Source of the DNA: CAVSJR01 sp963728285
GTDB taxonomy: Bacteria > Actinomycetota > UBA4738 > HRBIN12
NCBI GenBank assembly: GCA_963728285.1
Contig: CAVSJR010000001.1
Location: 372,001-436,000, forward strand
DNA: 64,000 bases
Direction of reading: 5' to 3'
The position numbers and the translations under genes were made by a program. Numbering within the stretch: position 1 is the first letter of the stretch; each line of letters opens with the position of its first letter. A model generated the notes under the pieces. It had not been told where the DNA came from, ran no database searches, and saw only the letters and a program-made list of their open reading frames with translations. Below, in pieces: positions 53,727 to 62,279 of this stretch.

Positions 53727-55139
53727 GTGAGCGACTTGCGCATTCCCCTGAGACGCCGCTCCGCGGCGCTCGGCCTGATCGGTGCCGCGACGTTGGTGGC
53801 GGCGCTGTTCCCGGCCCTGTCCCCGACGACGAGCTTGGCGTCGAGCCACCGAGAGGCACCGCTCCTGCTCAACGATCCGCTCGTCGACACAACCGACGTG
53901 TGGGCGTTCCGCAGCCCGGACCGACCCAAGTCGACGACGCTGATCGCGAGCTGGGTACCGTTCGAGGAGCCGGGAGGAGGACCGAACTTCTACAAGTTCG
54001 CCGAAGGCGCCAACTACGACATCGATATCGACCGGAACGGTGACGGCAAGGAGGACATCGTCTACCGGTGGACCTTCACCGACCACTATCGGAGCAAGAA
54101 GACCTTCCTGTACAACACGGGTCCCGTCACATCATTGAGAGACGAGAACCTGAACTTCTATCAAACGTACGATCTGCGGCGCATCACGCCGTATGCGAAT
54201 ACGTTGATGGTGAACAACGCGATCGCGACTCCCTCCTACGTCGGCGGGGGGTCGATGCCCGATTACGAGAAGCTGTTCAAGGCGGGCACGCACACCTACA
54301 ACCATGGCCAGAGCTCCACGTGGGCAGGACAGTCGGATGATGCCTTCTTCCTCGACCTTCGCATCTTCGATCTGCTGTACGGCGGAGACTTCGGCGAGGT
54401 GGGAGACGACACGCTGCAGGGGTTCAACGTGCAGACGATCGCCCTTCAGGTGCCGAGCGAAGCGCTGGCGTGGAACCATCGCCTCGAGCGCAACCCGATC
54501 ATCGGGGTGTGGAGCGAGACGAGTCGCCGGAGTACGGAGGTGACCACCGTCAAGGGGAACAAGTCCTCGAGCGGCCCCTACGTCCAGGTGTCGCGGCTTG
54601 GCAATCCACTGGTCAACGAGGTCGTGATCCCGGTTGGTAAGAAGGACCTGTTCAATGCGTCGGAGCCGAAGAACGACGGACAGTTCCTCCCCTACGTCCA
54701 AGATCCGCTGGTCCCCCACGTCGTGAAGAGCGTGTACGGGCTTCCAATCCCAGACTCGGATAAGGACGCGCGAGGCATTCAGCGCTCCGATCTCATCTCG
54801 GTCTTCCTGACCGGGGTCGAAGGGCTGAATCAGCCAAGGAACGTCACTCCGAGCGAGATGCTCAGGCTCAACATGCTCACGCCGGTTTGCGGCAGGACGA
54901 GCTGCGGGAAGTTCTCTCGGCTCGGGGTGATCGGCGGAGACGTGAGCGGATATCCGAATGGTCGGCGCCTCCAGGACGACGTCGTGGACATCGCCCTGCA
55001 GGTCGTCGAGGGAGAGCTGCTCGGCAACCCGAACGAGCTGGGCGACGGCGTCAACTACAACGATAAGCCGTTCCTGAACTCCTTCCCCTATGTTGCCATG
55101 CCGTGGTCGGGCTCCAACCCGAGCCCCCACGACGACTAG
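53727..55139 (+). CDS. Secreted DUF4331 protein
   Basis: 470 residues. Signal peptide (SAALGLIGAATLVAALFPAL) and then the DUF4331 opening SSHREAPLLLNDPLVDTTDV, with WVPFEEPGGGPNFYKFAEGA and later DDVVDIALQVVEGELLGN. A D-x-N-x-D loop (DIDIDRNGDGKEDIV) could bind calcium. No catalytic function is known for the family; members are exported beta-rich proteins. The GTG at 53727 was chosen since the signal peptide begins right after it; upstream in-frame ATGs would add a long polar stretch. A strong hairpin ends the gene. Confidence 0.85.
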   Translation: MSDLRIPLRRRSAALGLIGAATLVAALFPALSPTTSLASSHREAPLLLNDPLVDTTDVWAFRSPDRPKSTTLIASWVPFEEPGGGPNFYKFAEGANYDIDIDRNGDGKEDIVYRWTFTDHYRSKKTFLYNTGPVTSLRDENLNFYQTYDLRRITPYANTLMVNNAIATPSYVGGGSMPDYEKLFKAGTHTYNHGQSSTWAGQSDDAFFLDLRIFDLLYGGDFGEVGDDTLQGFNVQTIALQVPSEALAWNHRLERNPIIGVWSETSRRSTEVTTVKGNKSSSGPYVQVSRLGNPLVNEVVIPVGKKDLFNASEPKNDGQFLPYVQDPLVPHVVKSVYGLPIPDSDKDARGIQRSDLISVFLTGVEGLNQPRNVTPSEMLRLNMLTPVCGRTSCGKFSRLGVIGGDVSGYPNGRRLQDDVVDIALQVVEGELLGNPNELGDGVNYNDKPFLNSFPYVAMPWSGSNPSPHDD

Positions 55140-55161
55140 GCGGAGCGCGGGTTACGACGAC

Positions 55162-55189
55162 GAGGACCGGGCCTGCGGGCCCGGTCCTC
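55162..55189 (+). terminator. Perfect 12-bp stem-loop after the DUF4331 gene
   Basis: GAGGACCGGGCC (55162-55173) pairs exactly with GGCCCGGTCCTC (55178-55189) over a TGCG loop, 22 bases after the stop. No T-run follows. Confidence 0.65.
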
Positions 55190-55240
55190 CCGCGTTGCCG
55201 GCCTCGCTCGGCCGCGTCGCCTCGGAGGATCCATTCGGAT

Positions 55241-55714
55241 ATGGTCGGCGTGATGCCCGAACCCCAAGCCGATCGCCCGTACATCCCCGATTACGGGATA
55301 CCAACCTCTTCCAAGGGAACGTTGCCGTACGATCACGTCACCGACCGGCTCGCCTCTGCACGAAACTACTGGGTCTCGACGGCCCGACCCGATGGGCGGC
55401 CACACGCGGTTCCAACCTGGGGCGTTTGGCTCGACGGAGCCATCTACTTTGGCGGAGGTACCAGGACGCGAAAGGCGCGGAATCTGAAGTCGAATCCCAA
55501 CGTCGTCGTTCATACCGAGTCCGGCGATGAGGTCGTCATCGTCGAGGGAGAGGCTGAGCCGGTGACCGACGAGGCGGAGCAGACACGCGTGGACGATGCG
55601 TATGAGGCGAAGTACGACATGAGGCACGGGCCCACGGTCTGGAGGGTCACGCCGAGAGTTGCCTTCGGCTGGAGCACCTTCCCCGATACGGTGACGCGCT
55701 GGACCTTTCGCTAG
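55241..55714 (+). CDS. Pyridoxamine 5'-phosphate oxidase-like flavin/F420-binding protein
   Basis: 157 residues of the split-barrel flavin fold. YWVSTARPDGRPHAVPTWGV binds the cofactor phosphate; GAIYFGGGTRTRKARNLKSN and VVVHTESGDEVVIVEGEAEP complete the barrel. Actinobacterial proteins of this size use FMN or F420 to reduce small molecules. The ATG at 55241 or the one at 55253 could start it; GGAGG lies 13 bases before the first. Monocistronic by position. Confidence 0.8.
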   Translation: MVGVMPEPQADRPYIPDYGIPTSSKGTLPYDHVTDRLASARNYWVSTARPDGRPHAVPTWGVWLDGAIYFGGGTRTRKARNLKSNPNVVVHTESGDEVVIVEGEAEPVTDEAEQTRVDDAYEAKYDMRHGPTVWRVTPRVAFGWSTFPDTVTRWTFR

Positions 55715-55807
55715 ACGAGGGCCCCGGCTCATCTCGGAGTCCCTGGACTTGTCCGGGCAGAAAACGGAGAATGCCGAATCCGGGCCGCCCCCGGAAACGA
55801 CAGATTG

Positions 55808-56485
55808 ATGCTTCTTCCCCTATTGATCGTTCTCGGATCGATCGCCGTCGGCCTCGTCGCAGGCGGCCGCTTGACGGCGCTCGAGCATGTTCATCTCCGA
55901 TGGTGGGCTCTGGCGCCCATCGGGCTCGCGATGCAATTGTCGCCGCTACCTCGAACCGAGACGCCCACCGCCAGCACTCTCTCGACGATCGTGCTCATCG
56001 CGAGCTTCCCGATACTGCTCGCCTTCGTCGCTCGAAACTTCCAGATCCTGGCCTTCTTGCTCCTGTTCATCGGGCTCTCGCTGAACTTTGCGGTAATCGC
56101 AGCGAACGGTGGGATGCCGGTGAGTGCGGCCGCCATCCAGGCCGCCGGCGGAGAATCGGACTTCCGCAACCTCACAGCCGAAGGGGATGCCAAGCATCAC
56201 GCCATGACGGACGAAGACGTGCTCACTCCGCTCGCGGACGTGATCGCGATCGGGGATCCCCTTCGCGCGGTGTTGAGCGTGGGTGACGTCCTCGTGTACG
56301 GCGGGCTGGCCTGGTTCGTGATCGCGGCTATGCGGGCACCGATTCCGGCGACGGCTTCTGTTGCTCGTCCGAAGCCTCGCCCCCGCGGGTACCGGGGGAA
56401 GCATCGGACGTATCGGAAGCCCCCGCCTGGGGCCCCCCTTGTTCTTCATCCTGCTGAAGCAGGGAGGTCGGGAACCGGACGGTGA
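55808..56485 (+). CDS. DUF5317 membrane protein
   Basis: 225 residues. Four or five membrane segments (LLPLLIVLGSIAVGLVAGG, STIVLIASFPILLAFVARN, ILAFLLLFIGLSLNFAVIAA). The DUF5317 signature is ANGGMPVSAAAIQAAGG and KHHAMTDEDVLTPLADVIAI, then VLSVGDVLVYGGLAWFV. Function unknown. The last 158 bp overlap the 3' end of the convergent histidine kinase gene; the C-terminal 60 residues are basic and low in complexity, so the real stop may be earlier in an error-free sequence. Confidence 0.75.
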   Translation: MLLPLLIVLGSIAVGLVAGGRLTALEHVHLRWWALAPIGLAMQLSPLPRTETPTASTLSTIVLIASFPILLAFVARNFQILAFLLLFIGLSLNFAVIAANGGMPVSAAAIQAAGGESDFRNLTAEGDAKHHAMTDEDVLTPLADVIAIGDPLRAVLSVGDVLVYGGLAWFVIAAMRAPIPATASVARPKPRPRGYRGKHRTYRKPPPGAPLVLHPAEAGRSGTGR

Positions 56486-57824
56486 TCGTGGTGCCGGCCC
56501 CCGGCGAGCTCTGAAGTTCGAAGGTGCCTCCGCCGACCCGAGCCCGCTCGCTCATCATCGCGAGCCCGAAATGGCCCTCGGGACCTGGCGCCTCGGAATC
56601 GAAGCCGTCACCGTCGTCGCGAAGAATCAGGGTGATGTCCTGTTCATCCTGCTTGACGGTCACCCACATATCCGACGCGTTGGCATGCTTGAGCGCATTC
56701 ATCGTTCCCTCGCGAGCGATGTGGTAGACGAGCAACGCGATCGGCGGCGGCAAGGCGACCTCGTCGATATCGGTGTGGAAGCGGACGCCCGAGTCGCGCG
56801 CCGTCTCGGCGATGAATCCATGGAGCGCTTCGGCGAGCCCCGCATGGCCAAGGGGCGAGCGGTGCAGATCGCGGATGAGAGCACGCACGCGATCGGACGT
56901 TTCCTGCTTTGTGTCCTTGATCTTCTCCAAGCTCTCTGCCGCTTGATCGGTCCGGCCGCTCGAAAGATGCCGCCGCGCAACATCAACCTGGATCGACAGA
57001 CGAAATAGAAGCTGAGCAAGATCGTCGTGAAGGTACGCGGCAATAGCGGCTCGTTCGTCCTGGCGCTCTTCAGCCATACGATTCGACAATGCCCGCAAGA
57101 CCTGCTCGCGGTCCTGCAGTTCCTTGTGAGCAACTTCCAATGCCCAACTTCTGAAGAGCATTTGTCGAGCGAACAGCAATGGAGCCAGCAGAGTCACAAC
57201 GGAAAGAAGCCCACACTAGGCAAGGAATAGAGCTTCGCAAGAACGGTGCCCACAATTCCTAGACCCACGTAGCTGATCAGGAATTCTTGTCCGCGTCCTA
57301 GAAGCTGGCGCACAACGGTCAATGGTTGCAACTCCATACGCGAGACTGCCGCCACCAGTCACGAGTCTGACGTTGATGATGTAGTCGACGAGCGACGCGA
57401 GGAGAGCGACAGGAATAGTCTTCAACAAGCGGCCGATGGTAATTCGTGAAGAGGCATGAAAGATCGCGCTTGCCGCGAGTACCGCGAGGGCCACCTGACA
57501 CCGGTTGAATATGGCTCGCAAGGCTGTTACTTCACCCTTCACCTCTCGAGGATCGGTGGAGCCCAGCAACGCAACAAGAGCAGCGACTCCCGGCGGATAG
57601 ATGATGGCCACAGCAATCAGGATTGGGAAGCCCATCCTGACCTGGATTCCCCTCCAGGTCGGAACAGGCAGCAGCTCAACCACGGCGACGAGCAACAGCC
57701 ACGGCAGGAAACTTAGATCCAGTTCACCTCTGGACTGCCAGAGCAAGTACGCAATCGCGCCAATCGTTGGCAGCGTTACCAGGAGCGCGAAGAAGGTCGC
57801 CCGAGTGGGGTGGCGCACGGACAT
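56328..57824 (-). CDS. Membrane sensor histidine kinase, HisKA_3 (NarX/DegS) type, frame broken near 57325 and 57199
   Basis: About 498 residues when rejoined. An N-terminal membrane sensor with about six segments (FFALLVTLPTIGAIAYLLW, LPWLLLVAVVELLPVPTW, FPILIAVAIIYPPGVAALVA) ends in a conserved DPREVKGEVTALRAIFNRCQ. The kinase part has AAIAAYLHDDLAQLLFRLSI (phosphorylated His), HIAREGTMNALKHANASD (N box) and LRDDGDGFDSE (G1). One base too many near 57325 and one too few near 57199 separate the two halves; the middle frame (VVRQLLGRGQEFLISYVGLG) fits the paralogue at 58303-59737. So it is one damaged or misread gene. No LuxR-type response regulator is nearby. Confidence 0.75.
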
Positions 57825-57941
57825 CGTCGCAGCGGGACTACTCGTGATTCCTCCAGAGGATCGCTTCGCAAGGGGTCAGTTTTCATCTTGCATGTTGAAA
57901 CACGGACTGGGTCTGTCAATAGGACTCTAGGACTCCACCTA

Positions 57942-58044
57942 CCCTACGGCCATCTCCGTAGGGCGAACCACCGGCTTGTCCCCTCTTCAGGTGTCCCCCG
58001 ATCATGTGCCAACAAGTCCCCTCAAAGGGGGTCGCATATATCGG
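57942..58044 (+). ncRNA. Structured leader upstream of the 27-codon gene
   Basis: Two stable elements lie in order. CCCTACGG/CCGTAGGG (57942-57949 with 57956-57963) is a perfect 8-bp stem. A longer arm follows in which CCGAT (57998-58002) pairs with ATCGG (58040-58044), ATGTGC (58004-58009) with GCATAT (58034-58039, one wobble), and CCCCT (58018-58022) with AGGGG (58026-58030). A third weaker stem (GCGAGG with CCTCGT, 58051-58075) is next to the ribosome binding site. A TTGAAA at 57895-57900 with TAGGAC-like sequence about 19 bases on may be the promoter. I recognise no known riboswitch. Confidence 0.4.
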
Positions 58045-58095
58045 CTGGCTGCGAGGGCTCAGGCCTTCGCCTCGTATGGTTGGAAGGAGGAGCAC

Positions 58096-58179
58096 ATGCG
58101 TCTGATCAAGCGCATCGCCATCAGCGTTGGTTCGCTTCTCGCTCTCGCGGTCGCGGGTGGCGCCCATTTCAAGTTCTAG
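58096..58179 (+). CDS. 27-codon hydrophobic peptide gene, candidate signal peptide
   Basis: ATG at 58096 follows AAGGAGG with a six-base spacer, the best ribosome binding site in the neighbourhood, and the stop TAG is followed after 19 bases by a perfect terminator. The product starts with a basic patch (MRLIKR), has a hydrophobic core (IAISVGSLLALAVAGG) and ends AHFKF. That is the shape of a minimal signal sequence with a five-residue tail after a small-residue/Gly-Gly site. The same frame stays open to a GTG at 57976 (67 codons), but the ribosome binding site favours the short form. It lies between two paralogous sensor kinase genes on the other strand. It could be an exported pheromone precursor, a small membrane protein or a toxin-like peptide. 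Confidence 0.6.
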   Translation: MRLIKRIAISVGSLLALAVAGGAHFKF

Positions 58180-58198
58180 TTCGATTGTCTAAGCAATA

Positions 58199-58227
58199 CC
58201 AAGGCCCGGCCACTGGCCGGGCCTTGG
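58199..58227 (+). terminator. Perfect 13-bp terminator stem after the small gene
   Basis: CCAAGGCCCGGCC (58199-58211) pairs without mismatch with GGCCGGGCCTTGG (58215-58227) over an ACT loop. It is the longest perfect stem I found in the window and marks the end of the small transcript. It is symmetrical enough to stop transcription from the other side too, though no T-run follows. Confidence 0.75.
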
Positions 58228-58302
58228 TGCGTACAAGGAGGTCATCTCAGCGCGAGTCGGGACCATCCTGAGTTCTGCGGAGAAGAAATTCCTCTAACAA
58301 AT

Positions 58303-59737
58303 CTAGACGCGCCAAGTCTCATCTGCCGGAAGAGAAGCAGTGATTCGGGTTCCTTCACCGACCTGCGACTCGACCTTCGAAACTCCTCCCCCCGCTTCAA
58401 CTCGATCCGACAACATTTGCAGGCCGAAGTGATACCTGCCGTCAATCAGCTGGGGGTGGAAACCCCGGCCGTCATCTTCCACCATCAGCTTGACATCGTC
58501 GCCTTCCCGCCACAGACGGACATAGATATTGTCCGCACTTGCATGATGGACAGCGTTATTGAGTGCCTCACGCAGTATTTGATAGGCGAGGAGCTGCGTG
58601 GTCGCAGAACCACCTACGTTCCGAGCATCTAAGTGCAGTTTGGCGTCAGTTCTTGAGCCGAGATCCCTTATCAGAAGGCGGACCGTACTCGCGAGGCCGT
58701 CAGGTCCCAACGCTGATCGTCGGAGGCCGTGAATGAGAGTTCGAATCGCGGCTTGAGCAGCATTCGTCGCGTCTACTAGCTGAGGTAGATCCTTGTCCAA
58801 GTCAAGTAGGCGGCCAGAGTCTAGGTCGCGTCGAAGAACTTGCCCCATGAGATGGACTTGGTAAAGGGGTTGCATCACGTCGTCGTGGAGCCCTCCCGCC
58901 ATCAGCAGCCGCTCGTCCCGTCGCTCATTTGCTACGTGCTCAGATGAGGAGGCAACCGCCCGATTCTTTGACTCGAGCATTTCGACTGCCCGATCAAGAC
59001 GCCTCCCGTGGGCAAATGTCTGCCGGACGAGCAAGAGCGGAGACAGAAAGGCTACGAGAGCCCATCCTCCTGCGGCTTGAAACGTCAGGGCCAGCGGCAA
59101 GGCAAGCATCGCCAGGCATGCGTGCCCCAATGCGTGCTCCCAAGGAGAGACGCCAAAGATTCGGCGCACCACACTAACTACGGGTAGAGCCGTGTGGATA
59201 CGGATTGGCACAGCCACAAGGAACGCATTGACGACGAAGTCCACTATTACGACCAGACATGTGGCAAGCAGTATGTATGGCCACACATTGAAGTCTGCGT
59301 CTAGGCTATGAAAAACGGCAGACGCGGCCACTACGCTGAGCATGACTTGCGCTCGGTTGTAGAGTGCACGAGTAACACCGATCTCGCCACGAAGTTCTCT
59401 CACGTCGACACATCCAAGAAACGCGAGAGGAGCCACCTCCACGGGGTCCAATACCATGCCGGCTGCCAACACGATCGGCAGAGACATCGTCAGAATAACG
59501 CTGCCCCAAACCGGTACCGACAGCAGCTCGGCTAGTCCTATAGCCACTAACCACAACAGGTAAACAGGCCAATTCGACTGCGATGCTTGAAACATCAGAC
59601 GCGATTGCAAGACCGAGGAACCCCAGAGCAGCGGAAATGATCACCCAGCAGAACGCCATGACCCAGGGAGTCTGCTCATAGCCAAGCGGGGTGGGCTCAA
59701 GGGGTAGCCCGCGCAGGGTTGTCGAAGACGCCGACAT
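58303..59737 (-). CDS. Membrane sensor histidine kinase, HisKA_3 type, paralogue of the one at 56328, frame broken near 59580
   Basis: About 477 residues. Start ATG 59737 follows GGGAGGA. The first membrane helix (WVMAFCWVIISAALGFLGLA) is in one frame, and the rest from SNWPVYLLWLVAIGLAELLS on is in the next, so one extra base lies near 59560-59595. The sensor repeats the paralogue's pattern: VDVRELRGEIGVTRALYNRA matches DPREVKGEVTALRAIFNRCQ. LLMAGGLHDDVMQPLYQVHL holds the His, ILREALNNAVHHASADN the N box, and VEDDGRGFHPQ and YHFGLQMLSDRVEAGG the G boxes. Base composition is lower in GC than flanking genes. It is transcribed towards the small peptide gene. Confidence 0.82.
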
Positions 59738-59872
59738 CGCATCCTCCCGTACATGTGGGGGGCAGGGACCACGCCCGGGCCAGCCCGATCCCGACTCGTC
59801 TCGCGCGGCATTTGTAGCCGAGCGTGGCCCTCCGATGCAAGACTGACAAAATCGGCTGCCACGGCCTGCCGC

Positions 59873-59878
59873 TACCAT
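59873..59878 (+). promoter_or_regulatory. -10 box of the leaderless response regulator gene
   Basis: TACCAT with a 7-base gap to the GTG at 59886; no ribosome binding site. Confidence 0.5.
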
Positions 59879-59885
59879 CTGAGCT

Positions 59886-60611
59886 GTGAAACCACGCATC
59901 CTGCTCGTTGAGGACGAGAAGGCGATCTCGGAACCCCTTGTGACGCATCTCGCACGGGAGGGTTTTGACGCGGAAGTGGCCGGCAGCATCGCCGAGGCGG
60001 ACGATGCCCTCGTCCGACGTCCGCCGGATCTGGTCCTCTTGGACGTCATGCTCCCCGACGGAGACGGACGAGACCTCGCGCGGCGAGTTCGTCAGGACTC
60101 CGACCTTCCAATCGTCATGCTGACGGCCCGGGGAGAGGAATTGGACCGCGTCGTGGGGCTTGAGATCGGGGCCGATGACTACGTCGTCAAGCCGTTTTCG
60201 GCCCGGGAGCTGACCGCACGCATCCGCGCAATTCTTCGCCGAGGCAAGGGAAACAATCGACGAGGTCCCATCGAGATCGGACACATACGCTTGGATCCGG
60301 CTTCACGGACATGCTCAAAGGATGGGAATCCAATCGAGCTGGCCGCCAGGGAATTCGACCTCTTGCATGTGCTCATGGCGAACGCCGGAGATGTGATGCG
60401 GCGGGAGCAGATCATGGACGAGGTCTGGGATCCACATTGGTTTGGCCCGACGAAGACTCTCGACGTCCACATCTCGTGGCTCAGGAAGAAACTCGAAGAC
60501 GATCCCAGTTCCCCTCGATACATCACCACGATCCGAGGCGTCGGCTTTCGATTCGCCGACCAAGCGTCACTCGTCGGGGGCGGCGGGAACGGCGACCGCG
60601 AACCCGAATAG
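59886..60611 (+). CDS. OmpR/PhoB-family response regulator
   Basis: 241 residues. Receiver domain: ILLVEDEKAISEPL has the acidic pair, DLVLLDVMLPDGDG the phospho-acceptor Asp, IVMLTARGEE the Thr and DDYVVKPFSARELTARIRAI the Lys. The C-terminal winged helix (ELAAREFDLLHVLMANAGDV, GPTKLDVHI-like TKTLDVHISWLRKKLEDDPS, TIRGVGFRF) binds direct repeats. It is 8 bp upstream of its cognate histidine kinase. A candidate target site, a CTTAACC/CTTATCC repeat with 11-bp period, lies downstream of the kinase gene. Confidence 0.93.
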   Translation: MKPRILLVEDEKAISEPLVTHLAREGFDAEVAGSIAEADDALVRRPPDLVLLDVMLPDGDGRDLARRVRQDSDLPIVMLTARGEELDRVVGLEIGADDYVVKPFSARELTARIRAILRRGKGNNRRGPIEIGHIRLDPASRTCSKDGNPIELAAREFDLLHVLMANAGDVMRREQIMDEVWDPHWFGPTKTLDVHISWLRKKLEDDPSSPRYITTIRGVGFRFADQASLVGGGGNGDREPE

Positions 60612-60619
60612 GACCATCC

Positions 60620-62119
60620 ATGAGCCTCCGGACACGCCTGGTCCTGGCGTTTCTCTACATCCTGCTCACCGTCATCATCGCCCTGGGCGTGCCGCTCGCC
60701 TGGACGCTGCAGAACCGCGCCCGCTCCGAGTTCCGAACGAATCTCCTCGTGACGGCCCAGGTCTTCGCCGCCTCGCTCAGCGCCGGAAGCCTCGAGCCAC
60801 AAGTGCGGTCAGACCTCAACGAGGATGTCGAAGCGCTCACTCGGGAGCTGACTCCAAGCGCCCGGATCATCGTCGTCAATCGAGGAGGGCGTCTCACGGC
60901 CGATTCGTGTCCTCGTCGGTCGAGCGTTGCTCCGTGCGGAGGCATCGATGGACCTTCCGACTTGGGCGAGCCATACGCGACCGCACGCAGACAGGAACTC
61001 GTCGACGCGTTGAACCGAGTACCCAACACCGCAATTCGCTTCAGCAACGATCTGGATGAGGACATCGTCGTTGCCGCAGCGCCCATCTTCGATGAGACGA
61101 CGACGGGCGGCGCAGACGGTGCCACGAGGACCGTCGTGGCGGGTGCCGTCCGAATCAGCGAAAGCCTCGCCGAGGTGAATCAGAGCGTGCGTCGCAGCAC
61201 GATCGGGCTTCTTGTGATCGGCCTCGCCGGCCTCGTCGCGGGCCTCGTTCTGGCATTCGGGATCGCTGCATCGATCGCCCGTCCTCTGCGCAGGCTCACG
61301 TCGACGGCCAGGCGGCTGGGGGACGGCGACCTCGGAGCTCGCACAGACAACGTCGGCGGCGCCGAGGAAATCAGGGAGGTCGGCCAGTCATTCGACGACA
61401 TGGCCGACCGCCTCGAGCGGACCGTGCAGGCTCAGCGAGAGTTCGTCGCAAATGCCTCGCATCAGCTTCGGACACCGCTGACGAGTGTGAAGTTGCGATT
61501 GGAGTCGGTCATCGATGCCATCGACGACCCTCCGTTCCGGGCCGACCTTCAGGCAGCCGAGCATGAGGTGGATCGATTGAGTGAGATCATCAGCCGGCTC
61601 TTGCTGATGTCGAGACAGATCGAGGCCGGCGACGTTACGCGGGTAGACCTAGCCGATGCGGCACGCCGCGCGGCCGAGCGGTGGCGGGACCGGGCGGAGC
61701 ACGCGGGCGCCACCCTCACGGTCGACGGCGAGGACGGCGTCGCACAGGCGAACCCGACGGATGTCGAGCAGGTGCTCGACAACCTCTTGGACAACGCGAT
61801 CGCCTACGCTCCGGGCCCGATCAAGATCCAGACGGGACGCCGAGACGGCAGGGTGTTCGTCGCCGTGGAGGACCTGGGACCCGGCATACCGCCTGAGGAG
61901 ATACCTCGCGTCACCGAACGCTTCTACCGCGGAATGGGCGTCCGCAGCGGCGGCTCCGGACTCGGCCTCGCGATTGCCAAGGAACTCGCGGAGAAGTGGG
62001 GAGGGACGACCTCGGTGCTGACCGGCGAGGGCGGAGGCGTCCGCGTCGAGATCGAGCTACGGGCAGCAGGTCCCGGCGGTACGCATCAGGGCGATCCGAA
62101 GCGAGAGGATCCACGGTGA
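60620..62119 (+). CDS. Sensor histidine kinase (HAMP, HisKA, HATPase_c)
   Basis: 499 residues. Two membrane helices (LVLAFLYILLTVIIALGVPL near 10-30; IGLLVIGLAGLVAGLVLAFG near 195-215) enclose an extracytoplasmic sensor of about 165 residues with two Cys (SCPRRSSVAPCGG). A HAMP linker follows (ARPLRRLTSTARRLGDGDLG), then FVANASHQLRTPLTSVKLRL with the phosphorylated His, LDNLLDNAIAYAP (N), VEDLGPGIPPEE (G1), FYRGMGVRSGGSGLGLAIAK (F/G2). Partner of the response regulator just upstream. Confidence 0.92.
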   Translation: MSLRTRLVLAFLYILLTVIIALGVPLAWTLQNRARSEFRTNLLVTAQVFAASLSAGSLEPQVRSDLNEDVEALTRELTPSARIIVVNRGGRLTADSCPRRSSVAPCGGIDGPSDLGEPYATARRQELVDALNRVPNTAIRFSNDLDEDIVVAAAPIFDETTTGGADGATRTVVAGAVRISESLAEVNQSVRRSTIGLLVIGLAGLVAGLVLAFGIAASIARPLRRLTSTARRLGDGDLGARTDNVGGAEEIREVGQSFDDMADRLERTVQAQREFVANASHQLRTPLTSVKLRLESVIDAIDDPPFRADLQAAEHEVDRLSEIISRLLLMSRQIEAGDVTRVDLADAARRAAERWRDRAEHAGATLTVDGEDGVAQANPTDVEQVLDNLLDNAIAYAPGPIKIQTGRRDGRVFVAVEDLGPGIPPEEIPRVTERFYRGMGVRSGGSGLGLAIAKELAEKWGGTTSVLTGEGGGVRVEIELRAAGPGGTHQGDPKREDPR

Positions 62120-62239
62120 CGTCCGGAGGTTGCAATGCATGGCCCGTGCCCGGTGGTCGGGTACCGCGTGCGCCCGCCGACCGGGCACGACACCTCTCCG
62201 CGGTCTCAAGCGATTCGCGACGGCGAGGCCGGGCGCACT

Positions 62240-62257
62240 CTTAACCGTTCCTTATCC
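62240..62257 (+). promoter_or_regulatory. OmpR-type direct repeat operator before the Ser/Asp/Gly-rich protein
   Basis: CTTAACC (62240-62246) and CTTATCC (62251-62257) are 11 bases apart, one helical turn, as expected for a PhoB/OmpR-family regulator bound head to tail. A TAGCCT -10-like box at 62268-62273 ends six bases before the GTG at 62280. The neighbouring response regulator is the likely binder. Confidence 0.5.
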
Positions 62258-62279
62258 CGGCGGACGCTAGCCTTCGGGC

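Noticed and set aside
57976..58179. 67-codon version of the small peptide gene from the GTG at 57976
   Set aside because: No ribosome binding site at that GTG, and the first 40 codons overlap the stable stem; the AAGGAGG at 58084-58090 points to the ATG at 58096.
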